A model generated the notes under the pieces. It was not told the DNA's origin. It ran no database searches and was given only the letters and a program-made list of their open reading frames with translations. Position numbers and translations under genes: made by a program. From NCBI RefSeq assembly GCF_016863615.1, contig NZ_BOPF01000022.1, forward strand, positions 62,001-126,000: DNA of 64,000 bases. Reading direction: 5' to 3'. Source of the DNA: Virgisporangium aliadipatigenens. Lineage in GTDB: Bacteria; Actinomycetota; Actinomycetes; Mycobacteriales; Micromonosporaceae. Positions 40,870 through 48,989 of this stretch are shown here, in pieces (position 1 is the stretch's first letter; every line of letters begins with the position of its first letter).

Positions 40870-41553
40870 ATGAAGGTAGTCAGCAGTGCCACCGACCTGA
40901 CCAAGGTCTACGGTCGGGGCGAGACCCGGGTCGTCGCGCTCGACGGGGTCTCCATCGCGTTCGGCCGGGGCGAGTTCACCGCGATCATGGGCCCGTCCGG
41001 CTCGGGCAAGTCCACGCTCATGCACTGCATGGCCGGGTTGGACAGCATCACCTCCGGTTCCGCGCGCATCGGCGACGTCGAACTGGCCGGCCTCGACGAC
41101 CGGCGGCTCACGCGACTGCGCCGGGACCGGGTCGGCTTCGTCTTCCAGGCGTTCAACCTGATGCCCACCCTGAACGCGGCCGAGAACGTGACGCTCCCCC
41201 TCGACCTCGGCGGGCGCCGCCCCGACCGGGAGTGGCTCGATCGCGTGATCTCCACGGTCGGCCTCTCGGACCGCCTGCACCACCGGCCCGCCGAACTCTC
41301 CGGCGGGCAGCAGCAGCGGCTGGCCGTGGCGCGCGCCCTCGCCTCCCGGCCGGAGATCATCTTCGCGGACGAGCCCACCGGCAACCTGGACTCCCGCTCC
41401 GGCGCCGAGGTCCTGGGCCTGCTGCGCGAGGCGGTGCGCGAGCTCGACAGCACCGTCGTCATGGTCACCCACGACCCGGCCGCCGCCGCGCACGCCGACC
41501 GCGTGGTGCACCTGGCCGACGGCCGCGTCGTCGACGACGTGCGCGGGGCGTGA
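40870..41553 (+). CDS. MacB/LolD-type ABC transporter ATPase
   Basis: This 227-residue ATPase has Walker A GPSGSGKST, Q-loop FVFQAFNLMPTL, signature LSGGQQQRLAVARAL, Walker B IIFADEPTGNLD and H-loop MVTHDP. It belongs to the type VII ABC group that drives FtsX-like permeases in efflux, lipoprotein handling or cell-wall hydrolase control. The stop overlaps the permease start as GTGA. It is divergent from the kinase gene; CTGACGAA repeats upstream may be regulator sites. Confidence 0.95.
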   Translation: MKVVSSATDLTKVYGRGETRVVALDGVSIAFGRGEFTAIMGPSGSGKSTLMHCMAGLDSITSGSARIGDVELAGLDDRRLTRLRRDRVGFVFQAFNLMPTLNAAENVTLPLDLGGRRPDREWLDRVISTVGLSDRLHHRPAELSGGQQQRLAVARALASRPEIIFADEPTGNLDSRSGAEVLGLLREAVRELDSTVVMVTHDPAAAAHADRVVHLADGRVVDDVRGA

Positions 41554-44018
41554 CCGTGTTCCGGACCGCTCTGCGAACCGTCCTCGCGCACCGGGCGCGG
41601 CTGCTGATGACCGTGCTCGCCGTGCTGCTCGGGGTGGCGTTCGTCGCCGGCACCCTGGTCTTCACCACCAGCGTCTCCGACGCGTACGTCGCCTCCTCCC
41701 GGCAGGGTCTCTCCGGCGTCGACGTCCGCGTCCGCCCGGTCGAGGAGGGTCGCCTCCTGGACGAGGCGCTGCGCGCGAAGACCGCCGCGCTGCCGGGCGT
41801 CACCGGCGCCGCCGGTGCGGTCGAGGGGTTCACCGCGCTCGCCGGCAAGGACGGCAGACTCGTCGGTGACGGCTGGCCCACCCGCGGCGCCAACCCCTCC
41901 GGCACCCGGCACCGCCTCACCACGGGCCGGATGCCCGCCGTCGAGGGCGAGATCGCGCTCGACTCGCACACCGCCCGGCGCACCGGCTACGCCGTCGGCG
42001 ACACCGTCCGGCTCTCGGTCAGCGGCCCCGTGCTGACGCCCACGGTCACCGGCGTCTTCGACACCGACGACGGGAACGTCGCCGCCGGCGGCACCCTCGT
42101 CCTCTTCGACACCGCCACCGCGCAGCGCCTCCTCGCCGAGCCCGGCCGCTACAACCAGATCGACCTGGCGGTCGGGCCCGGCTTCGACCCGGACGCGCTC
42201 AAGGCACTGCTCCCCTACGGCGTCGAGGCCGTCACCGCCGCGCAGCTCGCCGAGCGGCAGGCCGAACGCAACGCCGAGAGCGTCACCGCCCTCTCCCAGG
42301 TGCTGCTCGCCTGTGCCGGGGTGGCGCTGTTCGTCGGGATCTTCCTGATCGTCAACACGTTCACGATGCTGGTCACCCAGCGCACCCGGGAACTGGCCCT
42401 GCTGCGGGCCGTCGGGGCGAGCCGCGGGCAGGTGACCCGTTCGGTGCTGGTCGAGGCGTTCCTGGTGGGGTCGGTCGCGTCGGCGATCGGGCTGGCGGTC
42501 GGGATCGGCGGCGGGTACGCGCTCTTCGCGGCGGGTGACTCGCTGCCGGACGGGCCGCTCGTCGTGGACGCCGCCACGGTCGCCGTCTCGCTCGGCCTCG
42601 GGATCGGGGTGACGCTGTTCGCCGCGTGGCTGCCCGCCCGCCGCGCGGCGCGGATCCCGCCGGTGGCGGCGCTCGCCGGCGTGCACGCGCCCGCGTCGGC
42701 CCGATCGCTGCGGGTGCGCAACGGGATCGGTGCCGTGCTGGCGGTCGCCGGCGGGGCGCTGGTGATCGTCTCGACGGTGCGCGCGGACGGGGTTCTTCCG
42801 CTGGGGCTCGGTGTCGTGCTGTTGCTGCCGGGCGTGTTCGTGCTGACGCCGTTCCTGTCGCGCGGAGTGATCGCCGTCGTGGCGCCGGCATTGCGCCGGA
42901 CGGGGGTCGTCGGCGGCCTGGCCGGGCGCAATGCCGTTCGCAACCCGCGGCGCACCGCCGCCACCGCCTCCGCGCTGACGATCGGCCTCACCCTGGTCGC
43001 CGCGCTCACCGTGATCGGTGCCGGCGCGGACCGGGCCGCGCACCGGCTCGCGGCGTCGGACTATCTCACCGCGGACTACATCGTGAGCATGGCCAATTCC
43101 GGCCCGCTCGCTCCGGACACCGATGACATTCTGCGGGAACTGCCGGAGGTCACCGCCTCCTCGCCGCGCCGCGTGGCGCACGCGACGTTCAACGGCGTGC
43201 AACGGGAGGTGACCGCCTGGCGGATGGCCGAGTACCGGCAGCTGCTCACGCTCGAGTTCACCGCCGGCGGCTACGCGAACGGCGACGCGGCCGTCGTCGA
43301 CGCCGACACCGCCACCGGGAACGGCTGGCGCGTCGGCGACACCCTCGCCGTCGTCTGGCCCGACGGCGCGCCCGGCACGCTCACGCTCAGCGGCATCTAC
43401 AAGGGAACGTTCGACGACGGTGTGAAGGTCGACCTGTCCCTGCTCGACCCGCACCTCGACCGGGTCAGCGCCACCGACGTCTACGTGCGCACCCGGGGTG
43501 GCGTCACCGCCGCGAACGAACGCGCCCTCGCGCACGCCCTCGGCGACAGCCCGGCCGTCCTGGTGCGCGACAAGAGCGCCCTGCTGGACGACGTCATCGG
43601 CCAGATCGGCATCATCCTCACCGTCCTGTACGGGATGCTCGCCCTCGCCGTCGTCGTGGCCGTCCTCGGCATCGTCAACACCATGGCGATGTCGGTGCAC
43701 GAACGCACGCGGGAGATCGGGCTGCTGCGCGCCGTGGGGCTGGACCGCGCCGGTGTGCGGCGGATGGTCCGGCTGGAATCGGTGGTCATCTCGCTCTTCG
43801 GCGGCGTTCTGGGCGTCGGCCTCGGCGTCTTCGTCGGCTGGGCCGTCGGCGACGTCGTGTCGACGAAGGAGGGCATCACGACGTGGGCGTTCGTGCTGCC
43901 GTGGGGGCTGCTCCTGCTGTGCCTGTGCGGGGCGGCCGGCGCGGGGGTGGTTGCGGCGATCTGGCCGGCCCGCCGCGCCGCCCGCCTCGACCTGCTGGCG
44001 GCGATCAGGACGGAGTGA
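41550..44018 (+). CDS. FtsX/MacB-like ABC transporter permease
   Basis: This 822-residue permease from GTG 41550 has two FtsX-type halves. Each half shows an outer MacB_PCD domain followed by a three- to four-helix bundle: the first includes ALFVGIFLIVNTFTMLVTQRTRELALLRAVGASRGQV, and the second AVVVAVLGIVNTMAMSVHERTREIGLLRAVGLDRAGV near the end. Such proteins transmit force across the membrane rather than transporting through a channel. It is translationally coupled to the ATPase and ends immediately next to the stop of the leftward response regulator gene. Cargo is unknown. Confidence 0.93.
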   Translation: MTVFRTALRTVLAHRARLLMTVLAVLLGVAFVAGTLVFTTSVSDAYVASSRQGLSGVDVRVRPVEEGRLLDEALRAKTAALPGVTGAAGAVEGFTALAGKDGRLVGDGWPTRGANPSGTRHRLTTGRMPAVEGEIALDSHTARRTGYAVGDTVRLSVSGPVLTPTVTGVFDTDDGNVAAGGTLVLFDTATAQRLLAEPGRYNQIDLAVGPGFDPDALKALLPYGVEAVTAAQLAERQAERNAESVTALSQVLLACAGVALFVGIFLIVNTFTMLVTQRTRELALLRAVGASRGQVTRSVLVEAFLVGSVASAIGLAVGIGGGYALFAAGDSLPDGPLVVDAATVAVSLGLGIGVTLFAAWLPARRAARIPPVAALAGVHAPASARSLRVRNGIGAVLAVAGGALVIVSTVRADGVLPLGLGVVLLLPGVFVLTPFLSRGVIAVVAPALRRTGVVGGLAGRNAVRNPRRTAATASALTIGLTLVAALTVIGAGADRAAHRLAASDYLTADYIVSMANSGPLAPDTDDILRELPEVTASSPRRVAHATFNGVQREVTAWRMAEYRQLLTLEFTAGGYANGDAAVVDADTATGNGWRVGDTLAVVWPDGAPGTLTLSGIYKGTFDDGVKVDLSLLDPHLDRVSATDVYVRTRGGVTAANERALAHALGDSPAVLVRDKSALLDDVIGQIGIILTVLYGMLALAVVVAVLGIVNTMAMSVHERTREIGLLRAVGLDRAGVRRMVRLESVVISLFGGVLGVGLGVFVGWAVGDVVSTKEGITTWAFVLPWGLLLLCLCGAAGAGVVAAIWPARRAARLDLLAAIRTE

Positions 44019-44675
44019 TCAGGGCGGGGTGATCAGTCCGGCCTCGTGCGCGAGAACGGCCGCCTGGACGCGGTTCTTCACGTCCAGGCGGCTCAGCATC
44101 GCGCTCACGTAGGCCTTCACCGTTCCCTCCACGAGGAACAGCCGCTGGCCGATCTCGGCGTTGGACAGGCCGGCGCCGACGAGTGCGAGCACCTCCCGTT
44201 CCCGGGGCGACAGCACGGCGATCCGGTCGAGCGCGGCCGCCTGCCGGGACATGTGGCCGGCGCCGACCCGCTGCAGCACCCGGTGCGCGATCACCGGAGA
44301 CAGGAACGACGCACCGGCGTGCACCGCCCGCACCGCCGCCATCAGTTCGTACGGGTCGCCGGACTTGAGCAGGAAGCCGCTCGCGCCGCTGTCCAACGCG
44401 CCACCGATGTACGCATCCTCGGAGAACGTCGTCAGCATCACGACCGCCACGTCGGGCTGGGTGCGGCGCAGTTCGGCCGCCGTGGCGAGCCCGTCGAGAG
44501 TGGGCATCCGGACGTCCAGCAGAACGACATCGGGCCGGTGCGCGCGGGCCAGCGCGAGCGCTTGGCGCCCGTCCCCCGCCTCGGCGACCACCTCGATGTC
44601 CGGGGCAGCGGCCAAGATTGCCCGCACCCCCGCCCGCACCATCGCCTCATCGTCGGCCAGCAGCACCCGAATCAC
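44019..44675 (-). CDS. NarL/FixJ-family response regulator
   Basis: This 218-residue regulator starts at GTG 44675. The receiver domain has acidic residues in LLADDEAMVRAG, phosphoacceptor Asp in VVLLDVRMPTLDG and Lys in GFLLKSGDPYE. The LuxR-type helix-turn-helix is LSPREREVLALVGAGLSNAEIGQRLFLVEGTVKAYVSAML. It is the natural partner of the HisKA_3 kinase at 39256-40758, though the ABC operon lies between them on the other strand. Its stop is directly adjacent to the permease stop. Upstream lies a repeat-rich intergenic region. Confidence 0.93.
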   Translation of the reverse strand: MIRVLLADDEAMVRAGVRAILAAAPDIEVVAEAGDGRQALALARAHRPDVVLLDVRMPTLDGLATAAELRRTQPDVAVVMLTTFSEDAYIGGALDSGASGFLLKSGDPYELMAAVRAVHAGASFLSPVIAHRVLQRVGAGHMSRQAAALDRIAVLSPREREVLALVGAGLSNAEIGQRLFLVEGTVKAYVSAMLSRLDVKNRVQAAVLAHEAGLITPP

Positions 44676-44746
44676 GAAGCGACGGTATCCCGCTGCCACC
44701 CGGAGCGTGAGCGCCGAGAGTCCCAGAATGTGGAAGCAGCCGCCGA

Positions 44747-44804
44747 ACGTGTGTGAGCTCAGGGAGGTCAACAAGCGAGTTGATATCCGTGAGCTCACAC
44801 ACGT
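44747..44804. repeat. 15-bp inverted repeat with TGTGAGCTCA arms
   Basis: ACGTGTGTGAGCTCA (44747-44761) and TGAGCTCACACACGT (44790-44804) are exact reverse complements. It lies between the response regulator and TetR genes, both leftward. Confidence 0.65.
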
Positions 44805-44810
44805 CCGCAG

Positions 44811-44854
44811 TGAACTCACACCCGTGTGAGCGGGACCGCCGTGAGCTCACACCC
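44811..44854. repeat. two further TGARCTCACACCC copies
   Basis: TGAACTCACACCC (44811-44823) and TGAGCTCACACCC (44842-44854) repeat the arm sequence of the neighbouring inverted repeat, 31 bp apart. The second overlaps the TetR stop region. They may be an operator cluster for the response regulator promoter. Confidence 0.5.
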
Positions 44855-45437
44855 GTGCGGCGGCAGGGCGGTCGGGCGGGTTGCGCAGTCCCGCGATGAG
44901 GAGGGCGACCAGCCGGCGCGGGTCGTAGGTCTCGCTGCGCGCGCCGATGCAGAGGTTGCCCACGCCGTGCATCAGCTCGAGCGCCGCGGTACCCGGCCGG
45001 ATCTCCCCCGCCGCGACGGCCGCGTCGAGCAGCTCGGCGCAGACCGGCACGAGCCGGTCGAGGAAGTGCGCGTGCAGCGTCTCGAACGACGAGCTGTCGG
45101 AGCGGAACGCCTCGGCGAGCCCGTGCTTGGTGACCAGGAAGTCGACGAAGAGGTCGATCCACCGGCCGAGCGCGGCATGCGGCGAACCGCTCTCGGCGAG
45201 CAGCGCCGGGCCGGCTTCGGCGCAGGCCTCGATCTGGTGGTGGTACACGGCGACGATCAGGTCGGCGCGGGTCGGAAAGTGCCGGTAGATGGTGCCGACG
45301 CCGACGCCGGCCTTGGCGGCGATCTCGCGCACGGGCACGTCGACGCCGGAGCTGACGAACGCCGCCGCCGCCGCGTCCAGCAGCGCCTCCTGGTTACGTC
45401 GGGCGTCGGCCCGCTTCCTGGGTGTGGTGATGGTCAT
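44847..45437 (-). CDS. TetR-family transcriptional regulator
   Basis: This 196-residue regulator starts at ATG 45437. The helix-turn-helix is VPVREIAAKAGVGVGTIYRHFPTRADLIVAVYHH. The C-terminal domain resembles the TetR_C_33 group of actinobacteria (SFETLHAHFLDRLVPVCAELLDAAVAAGEIRPG). It is divergent from an aldo-keto reductase operon; two palindromes between the genes are likely its operators, so it represses both. The ribosome site is not clear because AAGGGG is directly adjacent to the ATG. Confidence 0.93.
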   Translation of the reverse strand: MTITTPRKRADARRNQEALLDAAAAAFVSSGVDVPVREIAAKAGVGVGTIYRHFPTRADLIVAVYHHQIEACAEAGPALLAESGSPHAALGRWIDLFVDFLVTKHGLAEAFRSDSSSFETLHAHFLDRLVPVCAELLDAAVAAGEIRPGTAALELMHGVGNLCIGARSETYDPRRLVALLIAGLRNPPDRPAAARV

Positions 45438-45450
45438 CCCCTTGGCATAA

Positions 45451-45467
45451 ACGGAACATTGTTCCGT
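45451..45467. promoter_or_regulatory. TetR operator ACGGAACA-T-TGTTCCGT
   Basis: A perfect 8-1-8 palindrome lies 14 bp before the TetR start codon. The form is typical for actinobacterial TetR sites. Confidence 0.75.
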
Positions 45468-45478
45468 ATAGTCGCTAC

Positions 45479-45493
45479 CGGAACGGCGTTCCG
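45479..45493. promoter_or_regulatory. second TetR operator CGGAAC-GGC-GTTCCG
   Basis: This second palindrome with the same GGAAC/GTTCC half-sites is placed 27 bp from the first (centre to centre), towards the aldo-keto reductase. Confidence 0.65.
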
Positions 45494-45524
45494 CTTCTGT
45501 CAGCATCTCAAAAGGGAGACCCCC

Positions 45525-46544
45525 GTGCAATATCGCCCCCTCGGCCGCACCGGCGTGCAGGTCAGCAGCCTCGTGCTCGGCGCCATGAATTTCGGCCCGA
45601 TCGGCCGCACCACCCAGGAGGACGCGAACGCCATCGTCGACGTCGCGCTCGAACACGGCATCAACCTCATCGACACCGCCGACATGTACGGCCAGGGCGC
45701 CTCCGAGGAGATGGTCGGTCGGGCCATCGCCGGCCGCCGCGACGACATCGTGCTGGCCACCAAGGCCAACGAGCCGATGGGCGAGGAACGCAACCACCGC
45801 GGCAGTTCGCGCCGGTGGCTGTACAAGGCGCTCGACGACAGCCTGCGCCGCCTCGGCGTCGATCACGTCGACCTCTACCAGGTGCACCGCTGGGACCCGG
45901 CCACGAGCGACGAGGAGACGCTGTCGGCGCTGACCGACCTGCAGCGCGCCGGCAAGATCCGCTACTTCGGCTCGTCGACGTTCCCCGCGTACCGCATCGT
46001 GCAGGCGCAGTGGGCCGCCCGGGAGCACCACCTCGGCCGCTACGTCACCGAGCAGCCGAGCTACTCGATCCTCCAGCGCGGCGTCGAGACCCACGTCCTG
46101 CCGGTCACCGAGCAGTACGGCCTCGGCGTGCTGGCGTGGAGCCCGCTCGCGTCGGGCTGGCTGTCGGGCGCCGTCCGCGCCGGGCGCGCGGCCACCAACC
46201 ACCGCGCGACGATCCTGCCGCAGCGCTTCGACCCGACCGTTCCGGCCAATCGGGCGCGGGCCGATGCGGTCGAACTGCTCGCGAAGGTCGCCGAGGAGGC
46301 CGGGCTCACGCTGATCCAGCTCGGGCTCGGGTTCGTCACCGCACACCCGGGCGTGACCAGCGCGATCGTCGGGCCGCGCACCGTGGAGCACCTGCGCGCC
46401 CACCTGGCGGCCGCCGACATCGTGCTCTCCGCCGACGTGCTCGACGCGATCGACTCGATCGTGGCCCCCGGGACGGACCTCGCTGCGCACGAGAAGTTCG
46501 ACACGCCGCCGGCCCTGCTCGAGCCCGCGTTGCGGCGGCGCTGA
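45525..46544 (+). CDS. aldo/keto reductase
   Basis: This 339-residue NADPH-dependent reductase starts at GTG 45525, with AAGGGAG upstream. The catalytic tetrad is visible: Asp and Tyr in NLIDTADMYGQGASEE, Lys in IVLATKANEP and His in VDLYQVHRWDP. C-terminal SAIVGPRTVEHL matches the cofactor-binding loop. It resembles the YajO/YhdN group, which reduces small aldehydes or quinone-like compounds. The stop shares one base with the next start (TGATG), and divergent TetR control is likely. Confidence 0.93.
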   Translation: MQYRPLGRTGVQVSSLVLGAMNFGPIGRTTQEDANAIVDVALEHGINLIDTADMYGQGASEEMVGRAIAGRRDDIVLATKANEPMGEERNHRGSSRRWLYKALDDSLRRLGVDHVDLYQVHRWDPATSDEETLSALTDLQRAGKIRYFGSSTFPAYRIVQAQWAAREHHLGRYVTEQPSYSILQRGVETHVLPVTEQYGLGVLAWSPLASGWLSGAVRAGRAATNHRATILPQRFDPTVPANRARADAVELLAKVAEEAGLTLIQLGLGFVTAHPGVTSAIVGPRTVEHLRAHLAAADIVLSADVLDAIDSIVAPGTDLAAHEKFDTPPALLEPALRRR

Positions 46545-47404
46545 TGCCCAGCTTCGGCATCATGACCGCCCCGCAGCAGGTCACCTACGAGGACATTCTG
46601 CGGGTGTGGCGCGAGGCGGACGGTATCCCGGAGATCGCGCACGCGTGGCTGTTCGACCACCTGATGCCGATCGGCGGTGACCCGCACGGGCCGGCGTTCG
46701 AGGGTTGGACGCTGCTGTCCGCCCTCGCCGCGCGGACCGAACGGCTCCGCCTCGGCCTGCTGGTGACGAGCAACCGCTTCCGCCCGCCGGCGATGCTGGC
46801 GAAGATCGCGACGACCGTGGACATCGTCTCCGGCGGGCGGCTCGACTTCGGGATCGGCGCGGGCTCCCGGCCCACGTATCCGCCGGCCCGGCGCGAGTAC
46901 GACGCGCACGGCCTGCCGTACCACGACTTCGCGCACTCCGTCGACAGCCTCGGAGAGGCGCTGACGGTGATCCGCCGACTGTGGACAGAGCGGGAGCCGT
47001 TCGATTTCGAGGGCGCGCACCACGTCCTGAAGGGCGCCTTCGGCAGCCCCAAGCCGGTCCAGCGGCCGCATCCGCCCGTCATGATCGGCGGGCGTTCGAG
47101 CGCGCTGCTGCGCGTCGTCGCCGAACACGCCGACCTGTGGAACATCCCCGGCGGCGACCTCGACGACGTGGTGCGCCGCAGCGCGCTGCTGGATCGCTAC
47201 TGCGCCGAGATCGGGCGCGACCCGGCGTCCATCACCCGTTCGATCCACCTGTCGGTCTCCTACGAACGGCCGGACGCCACCCGCGAGGCGATCGCGGCGG
47301 CGGTCGGCGCCGGTTTCACGCACGTGGTCCTGGGTCTGGGCGCGCCCTACCCGCAGGGCGTGGCCCGCTGGGTCGCCGACGAACTGATCGCGGCCGCCCT
47401 GTAG
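46544..47404 (+). CDS. LLM-class F420-dependent oxidoreductase
   Basis: This 286-residue TIM-barrel enzyme is in the TIGR03560-like group. It shows IPEIAHAWLFDHLMPIGG, LGLLVTSNRFRPPAMLAKIATTVDIVSGGRLDFGIGAG, and PPVMIGGRSSALLRVVAEHADLWN, which are hallmarks of actinobacterial F420 enzymes. It is the second gene of the operon with the aldo-keto reductase and probably acts in the same redox process. The substrate is unknown. Confidence 0.9.
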   Translation: MPSFGIMTAPQQVTYEDILRVWREADGIPEIAHAWLFDHLMPIGGDPHGPAFEGWTLLSALAARTERLRLGLLVTSNRFRPPAMLAKIATTVDIVSGGRLDFGIGAGSRPTYPPARREYDAHGLPYHDFAHSVDSLGEALTVIRRLWTEREPFDFEGAHHVLKGAFGSPKPVQRPHPPVMIGGRSSALLRVVAEHADLWNIPGGDLDDVVRRSALLDRYCAEIGRDPASITRSIHLSVSYERPDATREAIAAAVGAGFTHVVLGLGAPYPQGVARWVADELIAAAL

Positions 47405-47509
47405 GTCCGGAGGTGAGCGCGCCGGCGGCGCCGATGAGGCGACGTCGGCGCGCCGCCGTGAGCAGCGACCGCGGTCGGCGGAATCCGCGAAACGGCCCAC
47501 CGCGCGCTG

Positions 47510-47580
47510 TGGTGCCAAAGTGATGCCACTCTGAGCCAAGCCCATTGCGCGTGGTGCCATCGTGTGCCACAGTGGTGCCA
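47510..47580 (+). promoter_or_regulatory. phased TGRTGCCA repeat array upstream of the RHH gene
   Basis: TGGTGCCA occurs at 47510, 47552 and 47573, TGATGCCA at 47521 and TGTGCCA at 47563. Steps are 11, 31, 11 and 10 bp, so all copies lie on one DNA face. The last copy covers the start codon. This fits cooperative autorepression by an RHH protein. Confidence 0.65.
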
Positions 47581-48098
47581 TGGACCTGAACCCGTTCGTC
47601 GCCGCTCTCGGTCGGGAGCTGCTGACCGCCGCCGAAACCGGGGGCGACGGCAGCACCGTGTCGATCGAGCGGCTGACCGTCTCGATGGAGTCGGCGATCC
47701 GGCTCGCCATGCTCGAGGCGCTCTCCGCCGCCGCCGACGAGATCACCACCGAGCTGGCCCCCGGTTCGGTGCAGGTCCGCCTGCGGGGCCGCGACCCGGA
47801 GTTCGTCGTGACGCCGCAGCCGGCCGAGCGGCAGCCGGAGGAGGCCACCGTCCGGGAGGCGGCGCCGGCCGACGACCCCGCGGCCGGCTTCGAGGACGGC
47901 GCCACGGCGCGCATCAACGTTCGGCTGCCGGAGCAGCTCAAGACCGCCGTCGAGGAGGCGGCCGCCAAGGAGGGCCGCTCCGTCAACGCCTGGCTGGTGC
48001 GGGCCGCCTCCACCGCGGTTCGCGCCTCGGAACGCGACACCGCGCTCGCCTCCCGCGGCCGGGCCGGCAGCCAGCGCTTCACCGGCTGGGCCCGCTGA
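47580..48098 (+). CDS. ribbon-helix-helix regulator (HicB/CopG-like C-terminus)
   Basis: This 172-residue protein starts at ATG 47580 within the last TGGTGCCA repeat. The first 80 residues are helical (MDLNPFVAALGRELLTAAETG... SAIRLAMLEALSAAADEITT). A flexible acidic linker follows, then a typical RHH segment, ARINVRLPEQLKTAVEEAAA followed by KEGRSVNAWLVRAASTAVRA. The end QRFTGWAR is conserved in this actinobacterial type. It likely represses its own operon, which continues with a DUF4097 protein and an exporter. No toxin gene is paired with it. Confidence 0.85.
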   Translation: MDLNPFVAALGRELLTAAETGGDGSTVSIERLTVSMESAIRLAMLEALSAAADEITTELAPGSVQVRLRGRDPEFVVTPQPAERQPEEATVREAAPADDPAAGFEDGATARINVRLPEQLKTAVEEAAAKEGRSVNAWLVRAASTAVRASERDTALASRGRAGSQRFTGWAR

Positions 48099-48162
48099 CC
48101 CATTTCGCTCACCCGCTCTGACCTGCGGGGATGCTCCACCGACTCATCACGAGGGGACCACC

Positions 48163-48960
48163 ATGCCTGTTTTCGCCACCCCGGAATCGATCTCCGTCAC
48201 CATCGACGTCTACAGCGGCCACGTGCGACTCGTCGCCGGCGACCGCACCGACACCCACGTCGAGGTGCGCCCCAGCAACGAGGCCGACGAGTCCGACGTC
48301 AAGGCCGCCGAGCAGACCCGCGTCGAGTTCGCCGACGGCACGCTGACCGTGCGCGGGCCGAAGTCGCTCGCGATGAACTTCTCCAAGAAGCCCCGCACGG
48401 TCGACGTGCTCATCGAGCTGCCCGCCGGTTCGACGGTGCAGGGCGACCTGACCGCCGGGGACTTCCACAGCGCCGGCGTGCTGGGCACGTCGCGGTTCAA
48501 GACGTCGGCCGGTCACGTCACCCTCGCCGCCTTCTCCGGTGACCTCGATGTCTCCACCGGCACCGGGCGCGTGCGCGTCGACGAGGTGGGCGGCACCGCG
48601 ACCGTCAAGAATTCCAACGGCGGCACCGACCTGGGCACGGTCGCCGGCACCCTGCGGGTCCGCGCCGCCAATGGCGACATCTCGGTCGAACGGGCCGGAG
48701 CGGGCGTGGACGCGAAGAGTTCCAACGGCACCATCCGGGTCGGTGAGGTGGCCCGCGACGTGGTCTCGCTGCACACCGCCGCCGGCGACCTGGAGGTCGG
48801 CGTCTCCGCCGGCACTGCCGCGTGGCTCGACCTCAAGACCGGCTTCGGCCGCGTGCACAACGCCCTCGCCGACCTCGACCACGAACCGACGAAGTCCGAG
48901 CAGACCGTCGAGATCCGCGCGCACACCTCGTACGGCGACATCACCGTCCGCCGCTCCTGA
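48163..48960 (+). CDS. DUF4097 beta-repeat protein
   Basis: This 265-residue protein starts at ATG 48163, with GAGGGG upstream. It is a repetitive right-handed beta structure: segments TSAGHVTLAAFSGDLDVSTGTG, TVKNSNGGTDLGTVAGTLRV, ANGDISVERAGAG and SYGDITVRR repeat the G-D-I/L-x-V pattern of DUF4097. There is no signal peptide, so it is cytosolic or associated with the exporter by an unknown route. The gene lies between the RHH gene and drrAB-like genes, a common actinobacterial order; its role is unknown. Confidence 0.88.
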   Translation: MPVFATPESISVTIDVYSGHVRLVAGDRTDTHVEVRPSNEADESDVKAAEQTRVEFADGTLTVRGPKSLAMNFSKKPRTVDVLIELPAGSTVQGDLTAGDFHSAGVLGTSRFKTSAGHVTLAAFSGDLDVSTGTGRVRVDEVGGTATVKNSNGGTDLGTVAGTLRVRAANGDISVERAGAGVDAKSSNGTIRVGEVARDVVSLHTAAGDLEVGVSAGTAAWLDLKTGFGRVHNALADLDHEPTKSEQTVEIRAHTSYGDITVRRS

Positions 48961-48989
48961 CCCGACTTCTTCTCGAAGGGGAACCCCTC

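Noticed and set aside
44747-44854. Possible CRISPR-like or insertion-sequence end repeats
   Set aside because: Copies are short, irregularly spaced and in both orientations; there is no spacer pattern, transposase or cas gene.
47580-48098. Toxin-antitoxin antitoxin for a HicA-type partner
   Set aside because: The neighbouring genes are DUF4097 and ABC exporter genes; no HicA or other toxin is present.
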